A DNA stretch of 64,000 bases from Halalkalicoccus jeotgali B3 (GCF_000196895.1 NC_014297.1:2339770-2403769), one strand, 5' to 3'. Counted from the first letter of the stretch, positions 42,660 to 53,550 are shown. Numbers and translations are program-made. Notes: generated from the sequence alone by a model not told the origin.

Positions 42660-43159
42660 TTGAGCGCCCAGATCGAGTAGTTCAGAACGGCGGCGAAGGA
42701 GACCCACGCGAGATACGGCACGAGCAACGCGGCCGCACGCCGATCCACCCGCGAGAAGGCGACGATGGTCGCGACGATCAGAACCCAGAGGGCGACGATA
42801 ATTCCCAAGGCGAGCAGGAGCTCCTGTGCGGCGAAGAAGGCCGGCGACCACGCGACGTTGACGACCATCTGCAGGGCGAAAACGCCGAGGGCGAGTTTCA
42901 CCGCGCGGTTCTCGAATCCCCGCCGGTAGATCAGAAAGGCGGCGAGCCCCATCAGGGTAAAGAGGACCGTCCAGACGATCCCGAAGGCCGCGCCCGGCGG
43001 GTAGAACCACGGCTTCTCGAGCGCCTGGAACCACGCGCTGTCGGGGGTCGTAAAGGGGACGCCGAGCGCGCCGATCAAGTTGATCAGGACCGCCGCGGCG
43101 ATCGCTCCGAGGATCTCGCGGCCGGTGAGCCGGACGCCGCCAATGGAAACGTGGGTCAT
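42656..43159 (-). CDS. tspO: TspO/MBR family tryptophan-rich sensory protein
   Basis: A 167-residue five-helix membrane protein: FTTPDSAWFQALEKPWFYPPGAAFGIVWTVLFTLMG, NVAWSPAFFA and the closing PYLAWVSFAAVLNYSIWALN. The family binds porphyrins and other tetrapyrroles and affects pigment expression. I chose ATG 43159 (MTHVSIGG); an in-frame ATG lies at 43180. Its stop shares CTAG with the MATE pseudogene end. Confidence 0.9.
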   Translation of the reverse strand: MTHVSIGGVRLTGREILGAIAAAVLINLIGALGVPFTTPDSAWFQALEKPWFYPPGAAFGIVWTVLFTLMGLAAFLIYRRGFENRAVKLALGVFALQMVVNVAWSPAFFAAQELLLALGIIVALWVLIVATIVAFSRVDRRAAALLVPYLAWVSFAAVLNYSIWALN

Positions 43160-43192
43160 GGCCGTCAGTAGGATCGCCACGACGATAAACGC

Positions 43193-44575
43193 TCAGCCCA
43201 GATCTCGCGGGTCGCACTTCAGGTATTCGCGGAGCAGAACGGTAGCATACGAGCCGCTCGGGAGCGCAAAGTCGAACGTGAGCGGGTCGCGCTTGACCGA
43301 GAGGTCGGTCGTCAGCAGGATCGCTCGCCGGGTGCCGGTCGAGTGGAACTCGCCGGGTAGGTCGAAGTCAGTAGTAGTGACTCCGGCTTCGGCGAGTACC
43401 TCGCGTTCGATCGCGCCGGGTTCGCCCTCGCCGAGTTCGGTCTCGGTGCCCACGAGCGGCGCGGTGACGAACGCCCGACCCCGCTCGACGTGGCGATTGA
43501 CCGTCTCGACACGGTTTTCGGTCACGCGCTGGGTTCGGCTGGTATCCGGCCGGGCAAGCCCCTCGGGGGCGTCGGTATCCGCAAAACAGACGACGTCACC
43601 TGCGACCGCACGGTCGAACGGTAGATCGCGTTCGAGGCGCTCGCTCAGGATCCGGTTGAACAGGGAGGATTGAGCGGCGTTGACGAAGAGCCGCTGGAGG
43701 TTCGTCGGCGCGGTTTCGAGCGCAGCGCGGAAGTCCGCCTCGCTTTCCGCACCGCCTTCGACCAGCCGGTGGAGCATAGCGCGTTCGAAGCCGAGTTTGC
43801 GGGGAAACCGTTCGAGCGCGCCGTCCCAGTCTTCCGTCTCGTCGAGCGGGTCGCTTCCTTCCTCGCCCTCCTTCGAGGCGCGTCGCGCCTCGCGGTCGAC
43901 GTATCCTCTGGCCGCCTGCGTGTCTTCCGGCTCGGACTCGCGGGGATTGCCGAGGTACTCCATGACCGCCCCGCGCCAGTCCTCACGGGCGATCGCGAGC
44001 CCGACCCGGTGGGTAACGGGCCGGCGACTACCGAAACGCTGCTGGCCGAAGTAGTTCGGAACTCCCACTCGTCCCCCGCCGAACTCCCGAAGCGCCGCCG
44101 TGATCGCGTCGCAGTTCTCGGGGTCGGCGTCCCGAACCCGGATGCGAAACTCGTTGCCCGCTAAGTCGCCGAACTGCAGGTCCCGACCGGCGCGGCCGAC
44201 GACCTCGATGTCGGCGCCGCGGACCTCGGGGAGTGCCTCGGGCTCGCCCTTCATCACGCTGAATAGTTGCGTGGTCACGGCGCGTTTGTCCTTCGTCCCG
44301 GCCCACGAGACGCGCTCTCGGCTGGCCCCCATCGCATCCGACAGGCGACGGGCGAAGTCGTTGGTATCCCAACCTCGGAGGGTGACCCGGAGCACGAGAT
44401 GCGGGTAGGCAGCGGGGTCGGCGTTGACGGGCTCGGTCGGAAAGTCCTCGATCTCCCGGACCCGGAAGTCCCCGTCGCGATCGCGGATCCGCCCGCCGAT
44501 GCCGTCCGACCCGCTGGCGTAGAACTCCATGCCGACCTCGCGCTCGATCGGGTGGGCAGGGAGGTGCTCGTTCAT
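43193..44575 (-). CDS. truD: tRNA pseudouridine(13) synthase TruD
   Basis: A 460-residue protein with the catalytic motif [18 protein letters not shown] (Asp), [27 protein letters not shown] and the late [16 protein letters not shown]. It modifies U13 of tRNA. The TRUD insert domain lies at about 195-330. It is a single gene between tspO and cbiA on the minus strand. Confidence 0.94.
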   Translation of the reverse strand: MNEHLPAHPIEREVGMEFYASGSDGIGGRIRDRDGDFRVREIEDFPTEPVNADPAAYPHLVLRVTLRGWDTNDFARRLSDAMGASRERVSWAGTKDKRAVTTQLFSVMKGEPEALPEVRGADIEVVGRAGRDLQFGDLAGNEFRIRVRDADPENCDAITAALREFGGGRVGVPNYFGQQRFGSRRPVTHRVGLAIAREDWRGAVMEYLGNPRESEPEDTQAARGYVDREARRASKEGEEGSDPLDETEDWDGALERFPRKLGFERAMLHRLVEGGAESEADFRAALETAPTNLQRLFVNAAQSSLFNRILSERLERDLPFDRAVAGDVVCFADTDAPEGLARPDTSRTQRVTENRVETVNRHVERGRAFVTAPLVGTETELGEGEPGAIEREVLAEAGVTTTDFDLPGEFHSTGTRRAILLTTDLSVKRDPLTFDFALPSGSYATVLLREYLKCDPRDLG

Positions 44576-44609
44576 ACCGGCTCTCGACCCGGCGGGCGGA
44601 TAAACCCTC

Positions 44610-45905
44610 TCAGAGCGCCTCGCAGAAACGGTCGAACGCGCCGCTCTCGGCGTGGACGTGCGTGTAGGTCCCCAGCGTACGATATTCGCTCAGTCCGTCG
44701 TGCTCGCCGTCGATGCCCGCGCCGCGCTCGACGTCGAAGGCGAAGCGAGCATCCGAGCCCACCGCGGCGCTGGAGTAGTGAAACTCGTGGCCCCGAAGGG
44801 ACTCGTCTTTTCGCGCAGAAAGGGTGTCCTCGCGCGCCCGGAGTTCGACGTGGTCGAGCGCCTGATACCGCTCGCACATCTCGATGTCGGCGGGGAGGAC
44901 GCCGGCCATGTCGTAGCGCTCGCCCTCGACGGTCGTCAGGGACTCGGCGAGCGCCATCAGCCCGCCACACACCCCGAGGACGGCAAGCCCCTCGCTCGCC
45001 CGCTCGGCGAGGGTTTCGAGGGCGGGGCTGTCGGCGAGCGCGGCAGCGTGCAGTTCGGGGTAGCCCCCGGGAAGGTAGACGCCGTCACACTCGGGGAGCG
45101 CGTCGCCCCGGATGGGCGAGAAGGGGACGACCTCGGCGCGTTCCTGCAGGCGCTCGATGGTCGCGGGATACCGAAAGCAGAAGGCGCCGTCGCGGGCGAC
45201 CGCGACCCGTGTTCCGGTAGCTGGACGGGGTTCGGCGGGATCGGGTCGCGGCGGTGCGCGTGCGAGGGCCGCGAGCGCATCCGCGTCGAGGTGAGCGGCG
45301 GCCTCGTCGAGGATCGAGAGGTCGATCGGGGACTCCCCACCCATGTGGAGCCCGAGGTGGCGCTCGGGGATTTCGAGCCCGTCGAGGGGCGGGATCCGGC
45401 CGAAATACGACAGCGAGTCGGGCAGCGCCTCGCGGATCCCCCGCTCGTGGCGCCCGCCGTGGGCCCGCCCGGCGATGATCCCGACCACGTCGATATCGAC
45501 CCCGGCATGGGCGGCGTATTCTCGAAAGCCGAGTGCGCTCGCTGCGACGCTCTCCATGCCCGCGCTCGCATCGCAGACGAGGACGACGGGCAAGTCGAGC
45601 AGCTCGGCGACGCGTGCAGTGCTCGTCTCGCCGTCGTACAGCCCCATCATCCCCTCGACAATACAGATATCGCCCTCGCCGCGGTAGTAGTTCCGGCGCA
45701 TTCCCGCCTCGCCACAGAGCCACGGGTCGAGCGTGCGCGAGGCGCGTCCGGCGACTGCGGTGTGGTGGCTCGGGTCGATGAAGTCGGGGCCACCTTTTGC
45801 CGGTTGGACGGTGTAGCCCGCCGCCGAAAGGGCTCGGATCGCCGTGAGCGTCGCGACGGTCTTGCCGACGCCCGAGGCGGTCCCCGCGATGACGAATCCC
45901 TTCAT
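44610..45905 (-). CDS. cbiA: Cobyrinate a,c-diamide synthase CbiA
   Basis: A 431-residue glutamine amidotransferase. P-loop [19 protein letters not shown], then [27 protein letters not shown], and the glutaminase Cys in [13 protein letters not shown] with a late [10 protein letters not shown]. It amidates the a and c side chains of cobyrinic acid. It is 12 kb from the main cobamide operon, near truD. ATG 45905 matches the family start. Confidence 0.94.
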   Translation of the reverse strand: MKGFVIAGTASGVGKTVATLTAIRALSAAGYTVQPAKGGPDFIDPSHHTAVAGRASRTLDPWLCGEAGMRRNYYRGEGDICIVEGMMGLYDGETSTARVAELLDLPVVLVCDASAGMESVAASALGFREYAAHAGVDIDVVGIIAGRAHGGRHERGIREALPDSLSYFGRIPPLDGLEIPERHLGLHMGGESPIDLSILDEAAAHLDADALAALARAPPRPDPAEPRPATGTRVAVARDGAFCFRYPATIERLQERAEVVPFSPIRGDALPECDGVYLPGGYPELHAAALADSPALETLAERASEGLAVLGVCGGLMALAESLTTVEGERYDMAGVLPADIEMCERYQALDHVELRAREDTLSARKDESLRGHEFHYSSAAVGSDARFAFDVERGAGIDGEHDGLSEYRTLGTYTHVHAESGAFDRFCEAL

Positions 45906-45968
45906 GGCGGGCGTACGCGATCCGGTAGCATCAACGCCACGGGACCCGACGCACTCGCTTCGCGTAGG

Positions 45969-45975
45969 TTTATAC
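45969..45975 (+). promoter_or_regulatory. TATA box for the leaderless gene at 45999
   Basis: TTTATAC is centred 27 bases before the GTG at 45999, the spacing expected of a leaderless haloarchaeal mRNA. This fixes the start choice. Confidence 0.65.
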
Positions 45976-45998
45976 GCGATGGCGGATCCAGAGGGCGC

Positions 45999-46427
45999 GT
46001 GGCCCGCAGAACCCTCCTCGCAAGAGCGCTCGATAACGGTTCGTACGTACTCACAGAGCGGCGCGAACCCGCCGCGGACGGCGACGAGCCGGTGGCGACG
46101 GCTCTCTCGCGGCGCGCGGTCTTCGAGTTCGCGGAGTTCGGGGTCCATGACGCAGTCGTCGTTCGCGAGGAGACGGAGACGACCTACGTCGTACTGCCCT
46201 TCTCGATACCGACGGCCGATTCCCTATCTCCCACGGGCGGGGCCTGTATCGCGCTCAGACCCGAAGCGGGGCTGAGCGAGGACTACCTCCGGGGCTGGGC
46301 CCACGCGATGAAGGGTGCGCTCGGCGACGCGATCGAAGCAGGCCTGCTCGACGAACGAGCCGCGACAGTGTATTTCGAGGGGCGAATCCAGCGGTTCGCC
46401 GACGCGACGGAGGTGATTGTCCCGTAG
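45999..46427 (+). CDS. Conserved haloarchaeal protein of unknown function
   Basis: A 142-residue soluble protein from GTG 45999 (ARRTLLARALDNGSYVLTERRE). It ends QRFADATEVIVP. No family recognised: there is no cysteine-rich or transmembrane segment. It is divergent from cbiA and 40 bases before nucS. Confidence 0.65.
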   Translation: MARRTLLARALDNGSYVLTERREPAADGDEPVATALSRRAVFEFAEFGVHDAVVVREETETTYVVLPFSIPTADSLSPTGGACIALRPEAGLSEDYLRGWAHAMKGALGDAIEAGLLDERAATVYFEGRIQRFADATEVIVP

Positions 46428-46437
46428 TGGGGCGTGG

Positions 46438-46446
46438 TTTTTATCC
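46438..46446 (+). promoter_or_regulatory. TATA box of nucS
   Basis: TTTTTATCC, centred about 26 bases before GTG 46468, indicates a leaderless start and supports the GTG over the longer open frame from 46417. Confidence 0.6.
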
Positions 46447-46467
46447 GCCGAGCCGGTAGGGAGCACA

Positions 46468-47196
46468 GTGACAGCGACCGAGGAGGGGAGTGCGCTCTCG
46501 GAGCCGACCAGCGAGGAGGCCTGTGACCGGCTGGCAGGAGCGATCGAACGGGGCGCGCTGGCGACGCTCTTTGGCGAGTGTACCGTCGCGTACGACGGGC
46601 GAGCGGCGAGCGAACTGGGCCCGGGAAAGCGCCACGTGATGTGCAAACCCGACGGGACGGTCCTCGTCCACACCGACGAGGGACAGAAGCCGATCAACTG
46701 GCAGCCGCCGGGCAGCGACCAGTCCGTCCGGATCGAAGACGGGCGTCTCGTCCTGCATAGTCAGCGCTCGAATCCCGACGAGGAACTCGTGGTGCGGTTC
46801 ACTAATATCGATCAGCTCGCGGTCTTCGAAACGGGCGAAACGAGTACGAGCCTCTCGGTGACGGGCACCGAGGCGGAGATGAAACAACGCATCCTAGAGG
46901 AGCCGGAGCTGATCGAACCCGGCTTCCGGCCGCTCGCGACCGAGCGAACCACCCCGGCGGGGGCGGTCGATATCTTCGGCGAGGACGGGAAGGGACGGGT
47001 CGTGATCCTCGAACTGAAGCGCCGGCGGGTCGGCCCGGACGCCGTCGGCCAGCTGAACCGCTACGTCGAGGCACTCGAGCGCGACCTCCATGCCGGCGTC
47101 GAGATCAGAGGCGTTCTCGTTGCACCCTCGATCACGGATCGGGTCCGCCGGCTGCTCGCGACCAACGGGTTAGAGTTCGTTGCGCTCGCGCCCTAA
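46468..47196 (+). CDS. nucS: Endonuclease NucS (EndoMS)
   Basis: A 242-residue protein. The N-terminal ssDNA-binding half includes [25 protein letters not shown], and the C-terminal nuclease has [25 protein letters not shown] with the D-ExK metal residues and QLNRYVE. EndoMS cuts both strands at mismatches in archaea and actinobacteria. It faces mutS convergently, with stops overlapping by three bases. Confidence 0.93.
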   Translation: MTATEEGSALSEPTSEEACDRLAGAIERGALATLFGECTVAYDGRAASELGPGKRHVMCKPDGTVLVHTDEGQKPINWQPPGSDQSVRIEDGRLVLHSQRSNPDEELVVRFTNIDQLAVFETGETSTSLSVTGTEAEMKQRILEEPELIEPGFRPLATERTTPAGAVDIFGEDGKGRVVILELKRRRVGPDAVGQLNRYVEALERDLHAGVEIRGVLVAPSITDRVRRLLATNGLEFVALAP

Positions 47197-49841
47197 TCCT
47201 CGTTGGCCTCGTGTTTCAGCCGGTCGAGCGTCGTCAGCGCCTCGATGGGCGTCATGTTCGCGACGTCGAGCGCGCGCAGCGCCTCCGTGAGCTCCCCGTC
47301 GGCCGACGAAGGGGCGGGACCGCCAGAAGAAGGGTTGTCGTCGGAATCGGGGTTCGGCAGGGTACGGGAACCAACGATCGTTTCGCCGCCGTCGGTCGCG
47401 TTCTCCGGGGAACCCTCCGCAACGAGCGCACGCGACCGCTCGACGACACGGTCAGGAACGCCCGCGGCACGGGCGACCTCGATCCCGTAGGAAGCGGTCG
47501 CGGCCCCCCGCGAGACGTCGTGGCGGAATGTGACGCCGTCGTCGGTCTGGGTCGCCGCGAAGTGGAGGTTGAAGCCGCCCGCAAGCGCGTCGGCGAGCTC
47601 GGTGAGCTCGTGGTGGTGGGTCGCAAAGAGCGTCAATGCGCCCACCTCGCTGTGGACGTACTCGGTGATGGCGCGGGCGATCGCCAGCCCGTCGGCGGTG
47701 CTGGTTCCCCGTCCGACCTCGTCAAGCAGGACCAGCGAGCGCTCGCTGGCTCCCCTGAGAATGGTCGCGAGCTCGCTCATCTCGACCATGAAGGTAGAGC
47801 GCCCGCCGGCGATGTCGTCGCTCGCGCCGACGCGGGTGAAGACCCGGTCGACGATCCCGATACGGGCCCGGCTCGCGGGCACGAAACTCCCGATCTGTGC
47901 GAGGATCGTGATCAGCGCGATCTGGCGCATGTACGTCGATTTCCCGCTCATGTTCGGGCCCGTCAGCACCGCGAGGCGTTCGTCGGGCGTGAGCTCGGCC
48001 CCGTTGGGAACGAACGACTCCTGGGTCCGCTCGACGACCGGGTGGCGTCCGCCCTCGATGGCGATCCCCGGCTCCTCGTCGATCTCGGGGCGGGCGTAGC
48101 CGTACTTCGCGGCGACCGCCGCAAGCGAGACCAGCACGTCGAGGGTCGCAAGCGTCTCGGCGACCGCTTGTACCCGTTCGGACTCGCCGGCGACTTCTTG
48201 GCGTACCTCGACGAACAGCTCGTACTCGAGGTCGTCGGCCCGTTCCTCGGCGGTGATGATCTCGTCCTCTCGCTGTTTGAGCTCGGGCGTATAGAAGCGC
48301 TCCGAGTTCTTGAGCGTCTGTCTGCGGGTGTAGTTCTCAGGTACCCTCTCCAGATTGGGGTTCGTGACCTCGATGTAGTAGCCATGCACTTGGTTGAACC
48401 CGACCTTCAACGAGTCGACCCCGGTGCGCTCGCGTTCCCGGGCTTCGAGCGAGTCGATCCATTCCTTGCCCTCGCGTTCGGTCTCGCGAAGGCCGTCGAG
48501 ATCGGCGTCGTAACCCGGCGCGATAACGTCGCCCTCGGTGATCTCGATCGGCGGGCTCTCCGCGATTGCCCGGTCGATCAGCTCCCGCACCCCTTCGAGT
48601 TCGTCGAGCCCCTCCCGGAGCTCGTGGAGGGTGTCGCTTTCGACGCCCGCCATCGCCGCACGAATCTCCGGAACCCTGTCGAGGGTGTCCTTCAGCGCGC
48701 GCAGGTCGCGGGCGTTCGCCCGCCCGCGCGAAACCCGTGCGATCAGGCGCTCGATGTCATACACGTCGCTCAGCAGGTCGTGGACCGTTTCCCGTGGTCC
48801 CACGAGCGTCGTCCACTCGGAGACGGCGTCCAGCCGGGCCTCGATCCGAGCGCGATCGAGCAGGGGCCGGCGCAGCCAGTCGGTGAGCTTCCGTCGGCCG
48901 AGCGCGCAGGCGGTCTCGTCGAGAACCCCCAAGATCGTGTGTTCGCTATCGCCGCCGACCGCACGCGGCTCGAACAGTTCGAGGCTCCTGAATGCGACCC
49001 GGTCGAGTAGCATGTACTCGCGGGGTTCGTAGCGGGTGAGGTGGTTGAGGTAGTCCAGACGGCCGTCCTGCCCCCCGCGGGCGTATTCGGCATACGAGAG
49101 CAACGCGCCACAGGCGCGGATCTCGGCGTCGCTCGCCAGTCGCTTTTCAGGAGTGCCGAAGTACGAATCGAGCAGCTCGCGGGCCCCTTCGAGGGCGAAC
49201 CTAGAGGGGTCGTACGGCGTGACCATACAATCGCTATCGAACCCGTCGAACCCCTCCAGCCCGGGGCCGACGATCGCCTCCGCGGGGGCGAAGCGGCTGA
49301 TCTCGTCCCTGATCGTCTCCTCCGATATGGCGCCCGTAGCGACGAAATCGCCCGTCGAAACGTCGAGGAACGCCAGCCCGTACTCCCGTTCGTCCCCACT
49401 CTCGTCCTCGGCGAGCGCCGCGACGTAGTTGTTGTCTTCGCTTCTAAGCAGTTCGGCTTCGGTGAGCGTGCCGGGTGTAACGATTCTCGTCACCGCGCGG
49501 TCGACCACGCCGCTCGCCTCCTCTGGGTCCTGGACCTGGTCCGCGACCGCGACCCGAAAGCCCGCATCCAGCAGCGTCTCGATGTAGGATTCGGCGCTGT
49601 CGATGGGGATCCCCGCCATCGGGTACGTTCCAGTACTGTCCTCGCGTTTGGTCAGCGTGATCTCCAACAGCCGGGCCGAAACCTCGGCGGCCTCACAGAA
49701 CGTCTCGTAGAAGTCCCCTACCTGAAAGAGCACCAGCGACTCGTCGTAGCGCTCACAGAGGTCACAGTACTGGCGCATCATCGGCGTCAGCTCCCCGTGG
49801 CGCTCTTTCATCTTCGCGGGTGCGCCGAGCGCCCGTTCCAT
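47193..49841 (-). CDS. mutS: DNA mismatch repair protein MutS
   Basis: An 882-residue MutS of the MutS1 type. The mismatch-reading domain has the F-Y-E motif in [12 protein letters not shown] (about residue 43), then the connector, the lever and clamp helices, and the ATPase with [19 protein letters not shown] (Walker A), [13 protein letters not shown] (Walker B) and [14 protein letters not shown] low-complexity insert lies in the C-terminal 60 residues ([13 protein letters not shown]). mutL is not next to it on either side within this window. Confidence 0.97.
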   Translation of the reverse strand: MERALGAPAKMKERHGELTPMMRQYCDLCERYDESLVLFQVGDFYETFCEAAEVSARLLEITLTKREDSTGTYPMAGIPIDSAESYIETLLDAGFRVAVADQVQDPEEASGVVDRAVTRIVTPGTLTEAELLRSEDNNYVAALAEDESGDEREYGLAFLDVSTGDFVATGAISEETIRDEISRFAPAEAIVGPGLEGFDGFDSDCMVTPYDPSRFALEGARELLDSYFGTPEKRLASDAEIRACGALLSYAEYARGGQDGRLDYLNHLTRYEPREYMLLDRVAFRSLELFEPRAVGGDSEHTILGVLDETACALGRRKLTDWLRRPLLDRARIEARLDAVSEWTTLVGPRETVHDLLSDVYDIERLIARVSRGRANARDLRALKDTLDRVPEIRAAMAGVESDTLHELREGLDELEGVRELIDRAIAESPPIEITEGDVIAPGYDADLDGLRETEREGKEWIDSLEARERERTGVDSLKVGFNQVHGYYIEVTNPNLERVPENYTRRQTLKNSERFYTPELKQREDEIITAEERADDLEYELFVEVRQEVAGESERVQAVAETLATLDVLVSLAAVAAKYGYARPEIDEEPGIAIEGGRHPVVERTQESFVPNGAELTPDERLAVLTGPNMSGKSTYMRQIALITILAQIGSFVPASRARIGIVDRVFTRVGASDDIAGGRSTFMVEMSELATILRGASERSLVLLDEVGRGTSTADGLAIARAITEYVHSEVGALTLFATHHHELTELADALAGGFNLHFAATQTDDGVTFRHDVSRGAATASYGIEVARAAGVPDRVVERSRALVAEGSPENATDGGETIVGSRTLPNPDSDDNPSSGGPAPSSADGELTEALRALDVANMTPIEALTTLDRLKHEANED

Positions 49842-49932
49842 AGCAGTGGATGGCCCTCCGCGTGGAAATACCCCTCGGAATCGGACTCTCGTACGGCGAT
49901 TCGCCTAACCGGATCGAACTCATAGGGAGCCC

Positions 49933-50271
49933 ATGACCGCTTCGCAGAAACCGATCCGCGCGGAGACCGGCGAGGAGCTCGGCGCGCTGGTCGCCGAATA
50001 CGACGTCGTCCTCGCGGAGTTCTACACCAAGGGCTGTACGCTCTGTCGGTCGATCGAGCCTGTACTCGGAACTGTCGCGCGAGCCACCGACGCCCGCGTC
50101 GTCATGCTCAACCCGGAGACGGACCTCTCGCTGGTCGAGACCTACGACATCAGGAGCGTCCCGACGCTGATCCTATTCGAGAACGGTGAGCGGGTAGGAC
50201 GAGTAGCGAAGGGGTTCCAGGGCGCCGAGGAGATCCTCGGGTTCATCGAAGGAAACACGGGTGATCGATAG
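49933..50271 (+). CDS. Thioredoxin family protein
   Basis: A 112-residue thioredoxin fold: VVLAEFYTKGCTLCRSIEPVL with the active-site pair Cys35 and Cys38 (C-T-L-C, atypical for thioredoxin's CGPC) and the cis-Pro in IRSVPTLILFENGE. Redox partner unknown. Divergent from mutS. Confidence 0.9.
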   Translation: MTASQKPIRAETGEELGALVAEYDVVLAEFYTKGCTLCRSIEPVLGTVARATDARVVMLNPETDLSLVETYDIRSVPTLILFENGERVGRVAKGFQGAEEILGFIEGNTGDR

Positions 50272-50304
50272 GGGCTAAAGCCGGCGGGCCCTCAGTCGAC
50301 GACG

Positions 50305-50880
50305 ATGCGAGTTATCTCGACCCTGAGCCGTCGGTCCCCCTCGTGGGTCGCAGCCATGGCCGTACTAACTACCCTACTAGCCGTTGAACCGGCTGCCGCG
50401 CGCTCGGCGACCGACCTGTTCGTCGAGTCGGGCGGACCACTAGGGTACGCGCTGGTCTTCCTGTTCGCCGCGATCCCGTGGTTCGAGATCTTCCTCGTGA
50501 TCCCGCTCGGGATCGGCCTCGGGATGAACGTCGTCGGCGTCGCCGTCTTCGCTTTCCTCGGGAACGCCCTGTCGGTCTACGCAGTCATCGCCTTCCACGA
50601 CCGGGCGCGGGCCTGGTGGATGAGGCGCCGTAAGACGGAGACGGAGCCGCGCGAGCGGGCCAGAGGGCGGGCGCGGGCCATCTGGGACCGCTACGGGCTG
50701 GCCGGACTCGCGCTCTCCTCGCCGCTGGTCACGGGAGTGCACCTCGCGGCGCTCATCGCGCTCGCGACCGGATCGAAAAAGCGGGCCGTCGGCGCGTGGC
50801 TGACCGCGAGCATCGCCCTCTGGACCGTAGTCCTGACCGCCGCCTCCTACTACGGTTTCGGGTTCGTCGCGGGGCTGTGA
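50305..50880 (+). CDS. Small multidrug export-family (PF06695-type) membrane protein
   Basis: A 191-residue protein with four to five helices. The core IPWFEIFLVIPLGIGLGMNVVGVAVFAFLGNALSVYAVI, a basic loop (MRRRKTETEPRERARGRAR), and SPLVTGVHLAALIALATGSKKRAVG fit the small multidrug export (DedA-like) family. Function is not established despite the name. 33 bases after the thioredoxin gene. Confidence 0.8.
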   Translation: MRVISTLSRRSPSWVAAMAVLTTLLAVEPAAARSATDLFVESGGPLGYALVFLFAAIPWFEIFLVIPLGIGLGMNVVGVAVFAFLGNALSVYAVIAFHDRARAWWMRRRKTETEPRERARGRARAIWDRYGLAGLALSSPLVTGVHLAALIALATGSKKRAVGAWLTASIALWTVVLTAASYYGFGFVAGL

Positions 50881-50881
50881 G

Positions 50882-51517
50882 TCAGGCGCCCTCGACGAGC
50901 CGTTCTAACTGTTCGGGCGGGACCGCACCGCGGGCAGCATACCCCCCGTAGGCGAACGTCGGCACGCCGGTCACGCCCTGCTCGCGGGCCGCGGTAAAGC
51001 GCTCGGCGAGGCGCGCACGAAGGTCTTCGTCCTCGCTGGCGGCGAGGACTTCCTCGGGATCGAGCCCCACGCTCTCGATGACGTCCGAAAGCACCTCGCG
51101 ATCGCCGATGTCACGGCCTTCTTTCCAGAGTGCGGCGTAGATCGCCCCGTCGAGGTCGGCCCACCGCTCGGGACGGATCTCCTTGACGGTCAGCGAGGCG
51201 GCCTGTGCGGGCAGGGAATCGACCTCGGTCGCGATCTCCTGGGCCATCTCGACGCCGTAGCGCTCCTGGAGCCGGCGGACGTTTTCCCTGGCTTGCTCGA
51301 AGTACTCCTCGTCCTTCCCATCAGGGACGCCGTGGTCGATCTCCCCGTCGGGGCCGCGTTTCCCGCTTCGGAGGTCGAAGGGCTGCCAGTCGATCTCGAC
51401 GGGTTCCTCTCGAGTTTCCTGATACCGGGCAAGGGACTGGCGGCCGAGATAACAGAATGGACAGACGTAATCGGCGTAGATCGTGAGCCGCTCGTCGGGG
51501 GAGTCGGAATCGGCCAT
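50882..51517 (-). CDS. DsbA family oxidoreductase (FrnE-like)
   Basis: A 211-residue protein with an N-terminal YADYVCPFCYLGRQSLARY active site (Cys19, Cys22), a helical insertion, and GVTGVPTFAYGGY with cis-Pro. Lacks a signal peptide, so probably cytoplasmic. I chose ATG 51517 (MADSDSPDERLTIYADYVCP); the open frame upstream is low-complexity. Confidence 0.9.
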   Translation of the reverse strand: MADSDSPDERLTIYADYVCPFCYLGRQSLARYQETREEPVEIDWQPFDLRSGKRGPDGEIDHGVPDGKDEEYFEQARENVRRLQERYGVEMAQEIATEVDSLPAQAASLTVKEIRPERWADLDGAIYAALWKEGRDIGDREVLSDVIESVGLDPEEVLAASEDEDLRARLAERFTAAREQGVTGVPTFAYGGYAARGAVPPEQLERLVEGA

Positions 51518-51570
51518 ACCGGCGGTTCGGTGTCGAGCCGGTAAAGCGGCCGGGTCGCGGCGACCCGCGA

Positions 51571-51909
51571 TCAGAACAGCGAGAGGTGTCCCGTCACGCG
51601 ATCGACCCGGTCGTCGGCGGCGGGCCCGACCGCCAGGGCCGTCACCGTCCCGGATTCGAGTTGGGTGTGGCCCGCGTCGCGGATCACCGCGTGGGGGACC
51701 CCCTCTCGCTCCGCGCGGTCCGCGAGCTCGAAGATCTCCTGTTCGCCCGACGCCTTCAGCACCACCTTCTTCTGGCCGCTGCCTTTCCACTCCTTCCATG
51801 CGCCCGAGTCGGTGTCCTCGTAGGCCGATAGTGCGGCGTGTGCGACCTGTGCGGCCAGCTTTCCCTGTCCCATACCGATGTCCGTGCGCGCGACGATCGC
51901 CTGTTTCAT
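51571..51909 (-). CDS. pth2: Peptidyl-tRNA hydrolase Pth2
   Basis: A 112-residue archaeal-type hydrolase: [49 protein letters not shown] and [18 protein letters not shown]. It frees tRNA from prematurely released peptidyl-tRNA. Divergent from dcd. Confidence 0.96.
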   Translation of the reverse strand: MKQAIVARTDIGMGQGKLAAQVAHAALSAYEDTDSGAWKEWKGSGQKKVVLKASGEQEIFELADRAEREGVPHAVIRDAGHTQLESGTVTALAVGPAADDRVDRVTGHLSLF

Positions 51910-51991
51910 ACCCCAACTGGCCCGGCGAGGGTTATAGCGGTGGCTACTCGCTATCGAGAAGGTTTACACCCTCTCGTGCGATCGTTCGGGT

Positions 51992-52651
51992 ATGATCCTC
52001 TCGGACGCCGATATCCTCCGCCGTCTCGAAGCGGGCGATCTGGTGATCGAGCCACTCGATGACCCCGATCTCCAGATCCAGCCCGCGAGCGTTGACCTAC
52101 GGCTCGGTCGCGAATTTTTGGAATTTCAGCGCGCGAACATTCCCTGTATCCATCCAGGCAGCGAGCGCGAAGTCTCCGAGTACGTCTCCGAAACCATCAT
52201 CGACGAGGGCGAGGAGTTCGTGCTTCATCCCGGCGACTTCGTGCTCGGCACCACGAAAGAGCGCGTCGAGATCCCCCCGGACCTCTTGGCGAACGTCGAA
52301 GGACGGTCCTCGCTGGGCCGGCTTGCGATCGTGGTCCACGCGACTGCGGGGCTCTGCGATCCGGGGTATCGCGGACAGATCACGCTCGAACTCTCGAACC
52401 TGGGCACCGCGCCCGTCGCGCTCACGCCGGGGATGCGCATCTCCCAACTGGTGTTCACCGAGATGAAAAACGCCGCCGAGCGGCCCTACGGCTCGGGCCG
52501 GGGCTCGAAATACCAGGACCAGCAGGGCCCCCAAGCGTCGAGAATACAGGGCGATCACGAGTTCGGCGGCGATCAACGGGATGCCGAGCGCACCGAGGAC
52601 GGACATGATTCGCCGAGCGGATCGACCGGGTCCGGGGGCGAACGACGATGA
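51992..52651 (+). CDS. dcd: dCTP deaminase
   Basis: A 219-residue enzyme: [73 protein letters not shown] and the canonical end [13 protein letters not shown]. It converts dCTP to dUTP. About 22 extra polar residues ([16 protein letters not shown] and so on) follow the usual end, suggesting a shifted or extended 3' end. Its TGA overlaps the thiR ATG. Confidence 0.95.
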   Translation: MILSDADILRRLEAGDLVIEPLDDPDLQIQPASVDLRLGREFLEFQRANIPCIHPGSEREVSEYVSETIIDEGEEFVLHPGDFVLGTTKERVEIPPDLLANVEGRSSLGRLAIVVHATAGLCDPGYRGQITLELSNLGTAPVALTPGMRISQLVFTEMKNAAERPYGSGRGSKYQDQQGPQASRIQGDHEFGGDQRDAERTEDGHDSPSGSTGSGGERR

Positions 52652-53550
52652 AGTTCATCGAGGAGGTCGTCGTCGAGGAGTTCCTCCCGACCGTCCGGTC
52701 GATGCTCGCCGAGGACTTACGCGAGCGGGGGTTGACCCAGAGCGAGGTCGCGGCGATGTTGGGGATCAGTCAGAGTGCCGTCTCGAAATACGCCCACGGT
52801 GAGGTCGCCCGCAACGAGGTAGTTCTCGGGGACGAACGGGTTACGGACCTCGTCTCTCGCGTCGGCGAGGGGCTCTCGACGGGCGATATGAGCCGGGTAC
52901 AGGCGCTCATCGAGGCCGAAGTACTGATCCGTCGGCTCGAAACCCGCGGGGACCTCCTTGCGACGCTCCACGAGGAGTCGATGCCCGAACTCGCCGATCA
53001 CGAGGGGGAGTTCCGGATCCACGACCCCGAAAGCGAGCTTCGGACCACCGAGCGCGTGCTCTCGTCGGTGCGCCGCGGGCTCAGAACCCTCGAAAACGCA
53101 AGCGGTTTTGCGGGGTTGATCCCCAACGTCGGGTCGAACCTCGTCGAATGCTCCCCTGATGCCGTGACGATCGACGACGTCGCGGGCGTTCCGGGGCGGA
53201 TCTTCGACGTGAAGGGGCGGGCGACGATCCCCGGCGACCCCGAGTTCGGGGTCAGCGAACACGTCGCGAACGTGCTGCTGACCGCCCGCGAACACGGTAG
53301 CGAGGCGAGTGCGGCGCTGAACGTGCGCTACGACCCCTCGCTGTCGGCACTGCTCTCGGAGAACGGCCACACCGTCGTCGAGTTCGAGGGCGAGAAAGAC
53401 CTCGACGAGGCGATCGCCGCCGCGCTCGATTCGGAACCCGATGCAACCGTCCTCGCTCAGACCGGCGGGTTCGGTATCGAGCCCGTGATCTACGTCCTCG
53501 GCGAGGACGCCCCCGCGGTGGCGGAAGCGATCAAACCCCTACTCCGATGA
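52648..53550 (+). CDS. thiR: Thiamine regulator ThiR (HTH plus ThiN domain)
   Basis: A 300-residue protein. An XRE-like helix-turn-helix ([29 protein letters not shown], about 26-54) is followed by a ThiN-type domain (about 130-300, [54 protein letters not shown]). Archaeal ThiR represses thiamine genes when thiamine phosphate is bound by a ThiN domain that no longer catalyses. It overlaps dcd and the next methyltransferase by four bases each, and thi4 lies 2.6 kb away. Confidence 0.9.
   Translation: MKFIEEVVVEEFLPTVRSMLAEDLRERGLTQSEVAAMLGISQSAVSKYAHGEVARNEVVLGDERVTDLVSRVGEGLSTGDMSRVQALIEAEVLIRRLETRGDLLATLHEESMPELADHEGEFRIHDPESELRTTERVLSSVRRGLRTLENASGFAGLIPNVGSNLVECSPDAVTIDDVAGVPGRIFDVKGRATIPGDPEFGVSEHVANVLLTAREHGSEASAALNVRYDPSLSALLSENGHTVVEFEGEKDLDEAIAAALDSEPDATVLAQTGGFGIEPVIYVLGEDAPAVAEAIKPLLR

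Noticed and set aside
44652-46427. A 591-codon plus-strand frame running across cbiA
   Set aside because: Only the last 142 codons (from GTG 45999) look like a protein; the rest is antisense to cbiA, which has strong motifs.
47211-49010. A 599-codon open frame antisense to mutS
   Set aside because: It is a shadow of the real gene: high GC leaves stops rare on the opposite strand, and the sequence has no family motif.
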